Positions 26,743 to 36,175 of a stretch of 64,000 nucleotides of DNA are shown here, piece by piece. The number at the start of each line of letters is the position of its first letter. Position 1 is the stretch's first letter. The DNA is taken from positions 1 through 64,000 of the forward strand of contig JASLDW010000099.1 in NCBI GenBank assembly GCA_030151365.1. Direction: 5' to 3'. The notes under the pieces are model-generated. The model saw only the letters and a program-made list of their open reading frames with translations, was not told the origin of the DNA and made no database searches. The position numbers were made by a program, and so were the translations under genes. Source of the stretch: Lysobacter sp. (GTDB taxonomy: Bacteria > Pseudomonadota > Gammaproteobacteria > Xanthomonadales > Xanthomonadaceae).

Positions 26743-28431
26743 GTGAAATCCCAGCTCCGCGCCCTCGTTTCGCAGGGCATCGACGCCCTGGTCGCCGCCG
26801 GCACTCTGCCCGAAGGCACCGCGACCCCCGACTTCGTGATCGAACGTCCCAAGGAGCGCGCCCACGGCGACTTCTCCAGCAATGCCGCGATGGTGCTGGC
26901 CAAGGCCGCGCGCACCAATCCGCGCGCGCTGGCGCAGCAACTGGTCGAGGCGCTGCCAAAGAACGACGCCGTCGCCAAGGTCGAGATCGCCGGACCGGGC
27001 TTCATCAATTTCCACCTGGCGCCGCAGGCCTGGCAACAGGTCGTGCGCGATGTCCACGCCCAGGGCCCCGGGTACGGTCGCAACACCGGCCACGCCGGCC
27101 AGACGGTGGGCGTCGAATATGTGTCCGCCAATCCGACCGGCCCGCTCCACGTCGGCCACGGTCGCGCCGCCGCCATCGGCGATTCGATCGCGCGCGTGCT
27201 CGCCGCCAACGGCTGGAAGGTGATCCGCGAGTTCTACTACAACGACGCCGGCGTGCAGATCGAGAACCTTGCGCGTTCGGTGCAGGCGCGTGCGCAGGGC
27301 CACAAGCCCGGCGATGCCGCATGGCCGGCCGACGCCTACAACGGCGACTACATCGCCGATGTCGCGCAAAGCTATCTGCGTGGCGACAGCGTCGAGATCG
27401 AAGGCCACGTCGTCACCGGCAAGAACGATGCGAACGATCTCGATGCGATCCGCAAATTCGCCGTCGCCGCCTTGCGTCGCGAGCAGAACGCCGATCTCGC
27501 CGCCTACGGCGTGAGTTTCGACAATTATTTCCTGGAATCGTCGCTCTATGCCGACGGCAAGGTGGACGAGACCGTGCAGCGCCTGACCGCGGCCGGCCAT
27601 ACGTATGAAGAAGGCGGCGCGCTGTGGCTGCGCACCACCGATTTCGGCGACGACAAGGACCGCGTGATGCGCAAGTCCGACGGCACCTATACCTACTTCC
27701 TGCCCGACGTCGCCTACCACCTCGGCAAGTGGCAGCGCGGCTGGCAGCGCGCGGTGACCGAACTCGGCGCCGACCACCACGGTTCGCTGATGCGCGTGAA
27801 GGCCGGCCTGCAGGCGCTCGACCTCGGCATCCCCAAGGGCTACCCCGATTACGTGCTGCACCAGATGGTCACGGTGATGCGCGGCGGCGAGGAAGTGAAG
27901 CTGTCCAAGCGCGCCGGCAGCTACCTCACCCTGCGCGACCTGATCGAGGAAGTCGGCCGCGATGCCACGCGCTGGTTCCTGGTCGCGCGCAAGCCGGATT
28001 CGCAACTCACCTTCGACATCGACCTCGCGCGTTCGCAGTCCAACGACAACCCGGTCTACTACGTCCAGTACGCCCACGCCCGCGTCTGTAGCCTGCTGCG
28101 CCAAGCGGCTGGAAAAGGATTTACTGCGGATGTCGAATCAGGGCTTTCGCACCTCGACCTCGTCACCGACGACGCCAGCCGCGAATTGATGCGCGAGCTC
28201 TCGCGCTTCCCGGAAGTGGTGGAACAGGCCGGCCACGAGCTCGAGCCGCACGCCATCGCCCAGTACCTGCGCGAACTGGCCACCGCCTTTCACACCGCGT
28301 ACCACGCGCAGCCGGTACTTGTGGAAGCTGAAGCCGAACGCAATGCGCGCCTGGCGCTGTGCACCGCCACCGCGCAGGTGTTGAAGAATGGTCTGGATTT
28401 GCTGGGCATGACGGCCCCGGAGACGATGTAA
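26743..28431 (+). CDS. argS: Arginyl-tRNA synthetase
   Basis: Class I synthetase charging tRNA-Arg. From the GTG start the protein has 562 residues, the length seen in xanthomonads. Present are the N-terminal Add-1 domain with GDFSSNAAM, the HIGH motif in NPTGPLHVGHGRAAAIGD, EFYYNDAG, the KMSKS-like VKLSKRAG and a C-terminal anticodon-binding domain with Q-Y-A-H-A-R. An ATG 11 codons upstream is less likely because it lies in a -10-like element. The stop codon is immediately followed by the ATG of the SPOR gene. Confidence 0.95.
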   Translation: MKSQLRALVSQGIDALVAAGTLPEGTATPDFVIERPKERAHGDFSSNAAMVLAKAARTNPRALAQQLVEALPKNDAVAKVEIAGPGFINFHLAPQAWQQVVRDVHAQGPGYGRNTGHAGQTVGVEYVSANPTGPLHVGHGRAAAIGDSIARVLAANGWKVIREFYYNDAGVQIENLARSVQARAQGHKPGDAAWPADAYNGDYIADVAQSYLRGDSVEIEGHVVTGKNDANDLDAIRKFAVAALRREQNADLAAYGVSFDNYFLESSLYADGKVDETVQRLTAAGHTYEEGGALWLRTTDFGDDKDRVMRKSDGTYTYFLPDVAYHLGKWQRGWQRAVTELGADHHGSLMRVKAGLQALDLGIPKGYPDYVLHQMVTVMRGGEEVKLSKRAGSYLTLRDLIEEVGRDATRWFLVARKPDSQLTFDIDLARSQSNDNPVYYVQYAHARVCSLLRQAAGKGFTADVESGLSHLDLVTDDASRELMRELSRFPEVVEQAGHELEPHAIAQYLRELATAFHTAYHAQPVLVEAEAERNARLALCTATAQVLKNGLDLLGMTAPETM

Positions 28432-29322
28432 ATGGCGCAACAACGCGGACGCTCGCAGGCCCGACGTAACGGCAGTGGCGGTGGTGGTGGATCGGGCATG
28501 CCGGGCTGGGCCTGGCTGGTGATGGGCGTGCTGCTGACGCTGGTGGTGGTGATCGGCGCGCCGCGCCTGATGAAGGCCAAGGGTGACGGCGGCTTCTTCA
28601 AGCCGACGCCGAATCCCGATGCCAAGGCCGAGACCGCCGCGCCGACGGAAGAAGTCGCGCCGGCGCCGACCGCCGACGCCAAGCCGACCGCGGATGCCGC
28701 GGCCAAGCCGGCCGATGCCAAGCCCGCCGCCGGCGACGACTATTCCTTCTACGACGTCCTGCCCAAGAACGAAGTGCGCCTGTCCGACGCGCAACTCGCG
28801 GCGATGGCGCAGGCCGAAGCCAAGCGCAAGGCCGACGCCGCCAAGGCCAAGCCGAAGACCGACGCCGACCAGGGCGGCAACAACGGATTGCCGCAGCCGA
28901 TCGATTCGGCGCAGCAGGTCGCCAAGGCCGAACCGGCGAAGACCCAGGCGACTCCGCATCCGGCCACGGCGGCGGCGAACAAGCCGAAGACTGACGATGA
29001 CGATGTCCCGGCGCCGGTGACGGTCGCCCACGCCAAGGCCGCCGACGGCGCCAGCGTGCCGATCTCCAAGTCGGTGGAAGCCACCAACGCGACGCCCTAC
29101 CTCCTGCAGGCCGGTGCCTTCGGGGATGCCGGCCAGGCCGAAGCGGTGAAGGCGAAGATCGCCATGCTCGGGCTGAACGCGCGGGTGGAATCGGCGGATG
29201 TCGGCGGCAAGACGGTCTATCGCGTGCGCATGGGCCCGTATGCCAGCGCCGGCGAACTGGCCGGTGCCAAGTCGAAGCTGAGCGGTGGTGGCGTGGCGGC
29301 GGTCGCGGTCAAGGTGCACTGA
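28432..29322 (+). CDS. FtsN-like membrane protein with C-terminal SPOR domain
   Basis: Single-pass inner-membrane protein of 296 residues: a short Arg/Gly-rich cytoplasmic head, one helix (about 24-43), a long Ala/Pro/Lys-rich periplasmic linker, and a SPOR domain (about 222-296, with YLLQAGAFGDAGQAEAVKAKI and YRVRMGPYAS). SPOR domains bind denuded glycan strands at the septum, so a division role like that of FtsN or DedD is likely. Its ATG directly abuts the argS stop; an argS-SPOR pair also fits the known argS-ftsN neighbourhood in related bacteria. Confidence 0.85.
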   Translation: MAQQRGRSQARRNGSGGGGGSGMPGWAWLVMGVLLTLVVVIGAPRLMKAKGDGGFFKPTPNPDAKAETAAPTEEVAPAPTADAKPTADAAAKPADAKPAAGDDYSFYDVLPKNEVRLSDAQLAAMAQAEAKRKADAAKAKPKTDADQGGNNGLPQPIDSAQQVAKAEPAKTQATPHPATAAANKPKTDDDDVPAPVTVAHAKAADGASVPISKSVEATNATPYLLQAGAFGDAGQAEAVKAKIAMLGLNARVESADVGGKTVYRVRMGPYASAGELAGAKSKLSGGGVAAVAVKVH

Positions 29323-29416
29323 CCGACCTCGAACTCCCCGGCATTCTCGACCCCTGAGATGCCGCTGCGGCACACTGGCGACTCCCCCGGAAGGGCGTCG
29401 CCAAGGCCATCGATTC

Positions 29417-29782
29417 ATGCCCATTGAGTCCGCGCTCATCAAACCCGTCGTCGACGCGCTGATGGCGCTGTTGCGTCGTGGCGAGAACGTGCATCTGCAG
29501 AACAACGCCGAAAAGGCGCTGCGCGAAGCGATTCGCGAACTGCTGCTGGCCAATCCCGACGAGAACAAGGCCGCGGCGCGCATCGCCATCGCCAAGGCCG
29601 CCGGCATCCTCAGCGAGGACGTCGTGCTGGCCGAGGACATGCTGCGCAAGCATCGCGCCACCAAATCGCGCACCAGCGGCAAGGCGTCGTCGGCGCACCG
29701 CAAGCGCAAGCCTGCTGCCGCATCCGAACCGGCACCGAAACCGGCCCCCGCCAAATCACGTACGAAAAAGAAGACGCCATGA
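29417..29782 (+). CDS. Small protein with helical core and Lys/Pro/Ala-rich tail
   Basis: Not recognised. The 121-residue protein starts MPIESALIKPVVDALM. Residues 1-85 look entirely alpha-helical with alternating charges. The last 35 residues (SGKASSAHRKRKPAAASEP and on to KKKTP) are strongly basic and repeat Lys/Pro/Ala as in histone H1-like tails. No signal or membrane helix is seen, so it is probably cytoplasmic and may bind nucleic acid through the tail. The next gene overlaps its stop by 4 bases (ATGA), so the two are coexpressed. A longer reading upstream was rejected as Arg-rich shadow sequence. Confidence 0.65.
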   Translation: MPIESALIKPVVDALMALLRRGENVHLQNNAEKALREAIRELLLANPDENKAAARIAIAKAAGILSEDVVLAEDMLRKHRATKSRTSGKASSAHRKRKPAAASEPAPKPAPAKSRTKKKTP

Positions 29783-30357
29783 ACCTGACGATGCCGCCGT
29801 TGTGGCTGATGCGCGACACGATGATCCTGTGGGGCCTGGGCGAACTCGCGCTGGCACTGACACGCCGTGCCTCCGCCGGCCAGTCGCGCGACCAGGGTTC
29901 ACTGCGCCTGCTGAGCATCGTGCTGTGGACCTCGATGGCGATGGCCGTCTATGCCGGGCTGACGCATTGGGCGCCGTTTCCGTCGACCGTCGTTGCGCCA
30001 CTGGCATGGGCCGGGCTGGTCCTGCTGCTCGCCGGCTTGGTATTGCGCGCGTGGTCGATCCGCGTGCTGTCGCGCCAATTCACCGTCGACGTCGCCATCC
30101 GCGACGATCACAAGCTGGTTCGCAGCGGGCCGTACTCGGTATTGCGCCATCCTTCGTACACCGGCGCGCTGATGTGCTTCTACGGCGTCGGGCTGATGCT
30201 CGGCAGCTGGGCCGCGCTGGTCCTGTTGGTCGTGCCACCGACGCTCGCCTTCCTCCATCGCATCCGCATCGAGGAGTCGGTACTGTCGCTGGCGTTCCCC
30301 GGGGATTACCCGGAATACGCCCGCACCACCAGGCGGCTGATCCCCTTCGTGTGGTGA
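29779..30357 (+). CDS. ICMT/PEMT-like membrane methyltransferase family protein
   Basis: 192-residue integral membrane protein with about five helices. The C-terminal half has the isoprenylcysteine carboxyl methyltransferase-like signature: LVRSGPYSVLRHPSYTGAL for SAM binding, then RIRIEESVLSLAFPGDYPEYARTTRRLIP. Bacterial members probably methylate lipids or small hydrophobic molecules, and the acceptor is unknown. Translation is coupled to the preceding small basic protein by an ATGA overlap. Confidence 0.82.
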   Translation: MNLTMPPLWLMRDTMILWGLGELALALTRRASAGQSRDQGSLRLLSIVLWTSMAMAVYAGLTHWAPFPSTVVAPLAWAGLVLLLAGLVLRAWSIRVLSRQFTVDVAIRDDHKLVRSGPYSVLRHPSYTGALMCFYGVGLMLGSWAALVLLVVPPTLAFLHRIRIEESVLSLAFPGDYPEYARTTRRLIPFVW

Positions 30358-30409
30358 TCCGCCGTCGCGCTGCGGCACAATCGCGGTTCCCCATCCGCAA
30401 CACGTCCCC

Positions 30410-31168
30410 ATGTCGAACAGGATCGCTTTCGTCACCGGCGCCACTTCGGGCTTCGGTCGCGCCATCGCCACGCGCTTCGCCAGGGAAGGATGGCAGGTCA
30501 TCGCCACCGGCCGGCGCATGGATCGCCTCGAGGCGCTTCGCATCGAACTCGGCGATGCGATCCATCCGCTGTGTTTCGACATCCGCGACAGCGATGCCGT
30601 CCGCGCCGCGATTGCCGGCTTGCCGGAATCGTTGCGCGCCATCGACCTGCTGGTGAACAACGCCGGCCTCGCGCTCGGCACCGCACCGGCGCAGGAAGCC
30701 GACCCCGCGCAATGGCGTCAGATGATCGAGACCAACGTGCTCGGCCTGGTCAATCTCACGCATGCGCTGTTGCCGCGGCTGATCGAAACGCGCGGCACCA
30801 TCGTCAACATCAGTTCGATTGCCGCGACCTATCCGTATACCGGCGGGAATGTCTACGGCGGCACCAAGGCCTTCGTCAGCCAGTTCTCGCTGGGATTGCG
30901 CAGCGACCTGCACGGGACCGGCGTGCGCGTGACCAGCATCGAACCTGGCCTGGCCGAAACCGAATTCACCCTGGTGCGCACCGGCGGCAATCGGCAGGCA
31001 TCGGACGATCTCTATCGTGGTGCCGACCCGATCACCGGCGACGACATCGCCGAAGCGACGTGGTGGGTCGCCAACCTGTCGCCGCACCTCAACGTCAATC
31101 GACTGGAAGTGATGCCGACCAGCCAGAGTTTCGCCGGCTTCCAGATCCATCGCGGGGACAAGGCATGA
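30410..31168 (+). CDS. Short-chain dehydrogenase/reductase, YdfG-like
   Basis: NAD(P)-dependent oxidoreductase of 252 residues. The Rossmann motif is VTGATSGFGRAIA (9-21), NNAG lies at 83-86, and the catalytic residues are Ser135/136 in NISSI, Tyr149 and Lys153 in VYGGTK. Arg residues after the second strand (TGRRMDRL) favour NADP. The overall pattern is close to YdfG/3-hydroxy acid dehydrogenases acting on serine-like substrates, but the substrate is not certain. Its stop overlaps the next gene's ATG (ATGA). Confidence 0.88.
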   Translation: MSNRIAFVTGATSGFGRAIATRFAREGWQVIATGRRMDRLEALRIELGDAIHPLCFDIRDSDAVRAAIAGLPESLRAIDLLVNNAGLALGTAPAQEADPAQWRQMIETNVLGLVNLTHALLPRLIETRGTIVNISSIAATYPYTGGNVYGGTKAFVSQFSLGLRSDLHGTGVRVTSIEPGLAETEFTLVRTGGNRQASDDLYRGADPITGDDIAEATWWVANLSPHLNVNRLEVMPTSQSFAGFQIHRGDKA

Positions 31169-31656
31169 GCGGCAATGCGTGGTGGATGATGGGCCTCGCC
31201 ATCTTGGTCGGCGCGATGCTGCCGCTGCAGGGATTGATCAATGCGCGCCTGGGTGCACAGATCGGCGGACCGATCGTCGGCGCCTTCATGTCGTTCCTGG
31301 TCGGCACGGTCGTGCTCGGCGCCTATCTCGCCGTCGCGCGCCACCGGATCGGACTCGGCTCGGCAAGCGGCATGCCGGCATGGGTGTGGATGGGCGGACT
31401 GCTCGGCGCGTTCTATGTCGCCGTCGTTACCTTGCTGATTCCGCGCCTCGGCCCGGCGACGATGATGTGCCTCGTCATCTTCGGGCAAGTGACCGCGGCA
31501 TTGCTGCTCGACAAGTTCGGCGTGCTGCAGAACGCGCCGCGCACGGTGGATGCGGTGCGGATCGCCGGCGCGGTGCTGGTGATGGCGGGGGTGGTGCTGG
31601 TTGCGGCGCCGTGGCGGTCGGCGCCAGCGCACGCGGCGACGATGGAGAAGCGCTGA
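31165..31656 (+). CDS. DMT-superfamily small membrane transporter (YdcZ/DUF606 type)
   Basis: 163-residue protein with five hydrophobic helices. Family features are the N-terminal LAILVGAMLPLQGLINARLG and the central LIPRLGPATMMCLVIFGQVTAALLLDKFG. Members are putative exporters of the drug/metabolite superfamily with unknown substrate. Start and SDR stop overlap as ATGA, so a functional link with the oxidoreductase is plausible. Its stop lies one base from the convergent DUF11 gene. Confidence 0.82.
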   Translation: MSGNAWWMMGLAILVGAMLPLQGLINARLGAQIGGPIVGAFMSFLVGTVVLGAYLAVARHRIGLGSASGMPAWVWMGGLLGAFYVAVVTLLIPRLGPATMMCLVIFGQVTAALLLDKFGVLQNAPRTVDAVRIAGAVLVMAGVVLVAAPWRSAPAHAATMEKR

Positions 31657-31657
31657 A

Positions 31658-33931
31658 TCACTGTACGTCGCAGCTCACCTTGAACTGTATGCTGCTGCCG
31701 GCGGCCATCGATGGAACCTGCACGCCGCTCCCGGTCAGGTTCGCCATGGTCAGGTTCGCGGGAGCCGGGCAACTTGCCGTGCCGTTGACGACGCTGCACG
31801 GAGTCGTCACCTGGCAATTCGCGAGATGGGCGGGATCGGGGGCATCCTTGACCACGGCATTGACCGCCGTCGCCGGTCCGCCGTTGGATACCGTGATGGT
31901 GTAAACCGCCGTCTGCACTCCTGCGACGACCTTGGTGTCGCCATTGCTCTTGGTGATCGAGAGATCCGCCTTCGGCGTGTTGGTGATGGTGCAATTGATG
32001 TCGTCGCCGGCGGCCAGTGCGATGCCGTTCCACGCCTGTTCCGTGCCCGTCGTGGTCCCGCTGCCGCTCGGCAACGCGGACGTCGGCCCGCCGTTGGTGC
32101 AGCTGATCGATGTCGCATAGCCGTTGGACGGCGCGGTCGCGGTGGTGCCGCCCTGCAGGATGGTTTCGCGCAACTCGATCGCGGTACCGGATGCGAAGAC
32201 CTGCGGTCCGATCGATGCCGTCGTCCCCGTTCCGCTGGTACTGGCGGTATTGGACAGGATGCCGCCGGCATAGAGGCGCAGCTGTGCCTGGTCGCCGCTC
32301 GCCGTGCGGCCAACCAGTTGCTTCGACAGCGTCAGCCAGCCCGGCGTCTGGGTGGGGCGACAGGCATTTGCGGTGAACGTGCTGGTCGATTGGGTCAGCG
32401 TGGCCAGGTTGTACAGGCCGCTTCCGCCGGCGCCCGTGCAGGCATCGTTCGCGGTGCTGCCCGGACGCGCGATCGTGCCCGTCACGGTGACGACGTAGGT
32501 ATCCGGCGTGTTGGCTTTGGTGATGCTGCGGTTGGTTGCCAGCGTCCATGGCCCGGTGCCCGCCAGTGCCGTCGCGCCGCCGCCATCGAACGTGTACGAA
32601 GCACCGGTGATGGTGACGTCCGGATCGAAGCCGGGAGCATCCGTCAATCCATAACTCACGGCACCATTGCCCGAGCCCGTCCACGGGTTGGTGACCGTAA
32701 TGGTGTAGACGATGGTGAACTGGTCCGGAGTGGCTCCGGCCGCGTAGCTGGTGACATTCTTGCTCAGGGTCAGGACCGAATCGTCATCGATGATGGTGTA
32801 GGTGCTGGTCGCCTGCGCCGCCGCGCCGCAACTGGTACTGGAATTGAGCAGATACGCCTTGGGCGAAGCCGTCGATGCCTGCAGCTGGAAGTTGATGGTG
32901 CGATTGGATTGCGGCGTCGAATTGTTGACGATGGTGACCGGCACCGTGAACAGGCTGTTGGTCGCGGCCGTGCCGTCATAGATGCCTGCCGGCACGTTGA
33001 TGGTCAGCGTGGCGCTGCCGCCGGTGGTGGTGTAATCGACGTTGGTTGCGCCGGTCGCGCCGCGCGTGGCGGTCCCGCCGGTGATCAGGACCGTCACCGT
33101 CATCGCGGAAAACACGGTTCCGTTGACGCGAATCTGCGGCAGGTTGTCGCCTGCGGCCTCCAGTCCCGAACTCGAGGCCTGGACGAATTCCACGAACGGC
33201 GCCAGCTGTATCTGGATATTGTCGAGCAGGTTGCCGGACGTGCTGCCGTTGGTGGCTTCAAAGCCCAGGCTGTTGACGCCGGTTGCGCCGGAATAGGTGT
33301 AGGAACCGCTGTATTTCACCCAGGTGGCATTGCCGGAGACGTTTGCCGCCGTCACCGTGGCGGGGATCGGCGCCTGGTAGGCGCCGTTGTTGGTCGTCCC
33401 GACTTGCGCGATCAGTGTCGAGGCACCGACCACGAAATTGGCGGTGTCGTAGCTCGTGGCGCTGCCGCGGCCGCGATGGCTGAACGTCCAGTTGAAGGAC
33501 TCGCCATTGATCAGGCAGACGTTCTGGTAGATGCGCGATGCGTACTGCGCGTTCAATTCGGCGATCTGGCTGCCATCCGGCGCGTTCACGATGCCGCCGG
33601 AAGCATTGTCGCGCGGCGTTTTCCACAGCTCGAGGATCGGTCCCGGCGAAGCACCGAGATTGGTCGTTCCGGCACTGCCATTGACGATGCAGCCGCCGCT
33701 GTTCTCGGTCTGGTAGGGCGCGTGGTTGGTGGTCCAGCCTGGCACCTGCGACTCGTTGATGTAGACGCGGCATCCGATCGTCGTCAGGTTCGGCGCTTCG
33801 AACGACGGGTTGATGATGCTGCGCTGCACTTGCGCGGCCACCGGTGCGGACATCGTCACCGCCATTGCCGCGAGCATCGCCCGCTGCATCATCCGGCGCA
33901 TGGCGTCCCGCGCCACGTTCAAGCATTCCAT
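31658..33931 (-). CDS. Large secreted protein with DUF11 and beta-sandwich domains
   Basis: 757-residue exported protein of unknown role. A signal peptide ends near SAPVAA-QVQ. Residues of about 20-220 form a domain beginning IINPSFEAPN and containing VPGW, ILELWK, GSQIAELNAQ and HRGRGSAT, a pattern seen in jelly-roll or choice-of-anchor domains of surface proteins. The middle holds Ser/Thr/Asn-rich beta domains, including a Calx-beta-like segment ending IIDDDS. The end is a DUF11 domain (KADLSITKSNGDTKVVAG...). No C-terminal anchor is seen. The ATG of MECLNVARD was chosen for the GGGGG upstream. It is less GC-biased than its neighbours, consistent with an accessory adhesin-like gene. Confidence 0.8.
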   Translation of the reverse strand: MECLNVARDAMRRMMQRAMLAAMAVTMSAPVAAQVQRSIINPSFEAPNLTTIGCRVYINESQVPGWTTNHAPYQTENSGGCIVNGSAGTTNLGASPGPILELWKTPRDNASGGIVNAPDGSQIAELNAQYASRIYQNVCLINGESFNWTFSHRGRGSATSYDTANFVVGASTLIAQVGTTNNGAYQAPIPATVTAANVSGNATWVKYSGSYTYSGATGVNSLGFEATNGSTSGNLLDNIQIQLAPFVEFVQASSSGLEAAGDNLPQIRVNGTVFSAMTVTVLITGGTATRGATGATNVDYTTTGGSATLTINVPAGIYDGTAATNSLFTVPVTIVNNSTPQSNRTINFQLQASTASPKAYLLNSSTSCGAAAQATSTYTIIDDDSVLTLSKNVTSYAAGATPDQFTIVYTITVTNPWTGSGNGAVSYGLTDAPGFDPDVTITGASYTFDGGGATALAGTGPWTLATNRSITKANTPDTYVVTVTGTIARPGSTANDACTGAGGSGLYNLATLTQSTSTFTANACRPTQTPGWLTLSKQLVGRTASGDQAQLRLYAGGILSNTASTSGTGTTASIGPQVFASGTAIELRETILQGGTTATAPSNGYATSISCTNGGPTSALPSGSGTTTGTEQAWNGIALAAGDDINCTITNTPKADLSITKSNGDTKVVAGVQTAVYTITVSNGGPATAVNAVVKDAPDPAHLANCQVTTPCSVVNGTASCPAPANLTMANLTGSGVQVPSMAAGSSIQFKVSCDVQ

Positions 33932-34040
33932 CGCGATCCCCCCGGATCTGTTCAATCCACAACATCGTTCCGGGGGCGAGTATAGGTTCGGATTTTTCGC
34001 GGCCGTGACGCACTCATCACGACCGCCATCACTGAATTGT

Positions 34041-35138
34041 TCAGAAAGCAGGTGCTTTCCGCAGTTTCACCAACGTGAATTCACGCAACCGCAAGCCCGG
34101 CCGTTCCACCGCGTAGTGCAGCAATGCGCCCGCCGCGAGTATCGCCGCCACTTGCAACGAGAAGGAGGCGACACCATGCAGTCGGCCGTCGATGGAGACA
34201 TCGACGCCGTGCATCACCAGCTTGTGGCTGAGGTAAAGACTGTAGGAAATCGCGGCGATCCAGCCGGCACCGGGCACGCGCCAACGCCCGATCCAGCTGT
34301 CGCGTTCGGCGGCGGCGAATACCAGGAGGCCGAAGGCGATCGACAATACCGGCCAGCCGATGCCGTTGGCCAGCAAGCCGCCGCGCCGTGCGTGCAGGAA
34401 GAACGAAACGACGACGGCGATGGCACCGAGCAGGACTGCCGCATTCGCATGGCCACGCATGCACTTCCACCACTGCGCACGGAATACCCGCATTGCCGCC
34501 AGCGCGACCCCGACCAACAGGCCATCGAGGCGGCACCAGGTCGGGTAGTAGAGGTCCTCGATGAACCAGTTGCGATCCGGTTGCAAGGCATCGTCGTGCA
34601 GCCAGATCGCGCTGCGCAGGGCGATGCCGCCGAGCAGCACGAAGACGAACAGCGAGATCGCCAGCAGCAGCGAATTGCGCCGGGACAACCATGCCGTCAG
34701 CAGCGGGAACAGCAGGTAGAAATGTTCTTCCACGCACAAGGACCACGCATGCGAAAACGCGGCATGCGCGTTGTAGTCGACATCGAGGTTGTAGATGAAG
34801 GCCGCGAACTTCCACCACGGCTCCATGCCATCGACTTCGCGCCACGCGGGAAACAGCGCGTACATCGCCAGCACCACCCAGAACGCCGGCAGGATGCGCA
34901 GCGCGCGGCGCAGGTAGAAATCGCCGAAATCGAGTCGACCCTGATCGCGCAAACGTTCCAATACCTGCCCGCCGATCAGGTAGCCGCTGAGCACGAAGAA
35001 GATGTCGACGCCCATCCAGCCGTATTTCGACAACCAGCCCCAGTCGTCTCCGAGACCGCCGACGATGAAGCTGTGGAACAGCATCACCCAGAGAATGGCG
35101 ATCGCGCGCAGGAGGTCGAGCCCGGGTTGGCGTTGCAT
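34041..35138 (-). CDS. Acyltransferase family 3 (OafA/YrhL-like) membrane protein
   Basis: 365-residue membrane O-acyltransferase with about ten helices. The family start pattern is QPGLDLLRAIAILWVMLFHSF with conserved His22, followed by GVDIFFVLSGYLIGG and FYLRRALRILPAFW; SYSLYLSHKLVM lies near the end. It is likely to acylate a surface polysaccharide or lipid-linked sugar. It starts 8 bases after the alpha/beta hydrolase and is the last of five tightly packed genes led by an NTF2-like protein and a two-component system, which may control it. The acceptor is unknown. Confidence 0.88.
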   Translation of the reverse strand: MQRQPGLDLLRAIAILWVMLFHSFIVGGLGDDWGWLSKYGWMGVDIFFVLSGYLIGGQVLERLRDQGRLDFGDFYLRRALRILPAFWVVLAMYALFPAWREVDGMEPWWKFAAFIYNLDVDYNAHAAFSHAWSLCVEEHFYLLFPLLTAWLSRRNSLLLAISLFVFVLLGGIALRSAIWLHDDALQPDRNWFIEDLYYPTWCRLDGLLVGVALAAMRVFRAQWWKCMRGHANAAVLLGAIAVVVSFFLHARRGGLLANGIGWPVLSIAFGLLVFAAAERDSWIGRWRVPGAGWIAAISYSLYLSHKLVMHGVDVSIDGRLHGVASFSLQVAAILAAGALLHYAVERPGLRLREFTLVKLRKAPAF

Positions 35139-35146
35139 GAAGACCG

Positions 35147-36175
35147 TTACCGTAACTGTTCGATGAATGTTGTCGTTTCCGCGACCAGCACATCGGGCCG
35201 GTCGTATTGGACGTAATGCCCGCTGCCGGTGGCGACCACCCGACGACCGCGCGTGGACAACCCGAGGAACGTGGCTTGATCCTTGTCGTGGGCGGTGGTG
35301 AACCAAATCCAGTCTTTCTGGCTGACGCGATGTTGCAGCAAGCCAGGCATCGCTTGCTTCGGATCCTGCGAAAGAACCAGAATGGGCAGATCTCCGAATG
35401 GACCGGTGGCCGCCGCCTGCTTGAGCGATTCGCCCAATGCCTCGGATTCTCGCACGTAGGCATCCAGCTGGGGGTAGTGGCAGGCACTGGCCCTGATCCA
35501 ACCGGCATAGGCTTCCAATCCCGGCGGCACGGCATCGCACTGCCCCATCAACCGGGCAGCACCCAGCAATACGCTCGCCTTGACGAAGGCGAATTCCGCG
35601 TCGCTGTGCTGATCCAGCGCGATGCTGAAAGGCGGTTGCGGCGCGGGCGTCGGAGAGGTGGCATCGACGAGCACCAGGCCGGCGACGTCCTCGGGAAACT
35701 TCGAGGCATAGGCGCGCGCATAAAGCCCCCCGGCGGAATGGCCTTCCAGCACGATGGGCGTGGCGATGCCGGCTGCGGTCAACAATGCATGCAACTGGTC
35801 GGCGATATGCACCGCATCGCGCACTCCCGGCTGATCCGCGCTCCACCCGAATCCGGCGCGGTCGTAAGAACAGGTGCGAGTCACACGCGAGAGCGCCGGC
35901 TGCACCATGCCCCAGACGGTGAAATCGTCGCCATGCCCGGATTCCAGCACCAACGTCGGCGATCCCGTGCCGGTGCAATACAGATGCATGGCGTGTCCGT
36001 TGACGGCATAAATGCGCCCCGGCGGCGGATTGGCTGCACGATCGCGTCGGACCGCCAGGAAATTCCAGACAGCGCCTGCGCATCCAAGCAGTACCAATGC
36101 GGCAACCAGTCCGATCAGCAATCGCCGGACCAGGCGCCACCAGCCACTGCGTTTCCCCCGAATTTGCATCGTCAT
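35147..36175 (-). CDS. Membrane-anchored alpha/beta hydrolase
   Basis: 342-residue protein with a basic N-terminus, one membrane helix (about 17-40) and an alpha/beta-hydrolase domain predicted to lie in the periplasm. Visible are the oxyanion stretch LESGHGDDFTVWG, YDRAGFGWS, the nucleophile elbow GHSAGG (Ser147) and the catalytic His region GSGHYVQYDRPD. The substrate could be an ester, amide or lactone. The start overlaps the LytTR regulator stop (ATGA), so production is coupled to the regulator. Confidence 0.87.
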   Translation of the reverse strand: MTMQIRGKRSGWWRLVRRLLIGLVAALVLLGCAGAVWNFLAVRRDRAANPPPGRIYAVNGHAMHLYCTGTGSPTLVLESGHGDDFTVWGMVQPALSRVTRTCSYDRAGFGWSADQPGVRDAVHIADQLHALLTAAGIATPIVLEGHSAGGLYARAYASKFPEDVAGLVLVDATSPTPAPQPPFSIALDQHSDAEFAFVKASVLLGAARLMGQCDAVPPGLEAYAGWIRASACHYPQLDAYVRESEALGESLKQAAATGPFGDLPILVLSQDPKQAMPGLLQHRVSQKDWIWFTTAHDKDQATFLGLSTRGRRVVATGSGHYVQYDRPDVLVAETTTFIEQLR

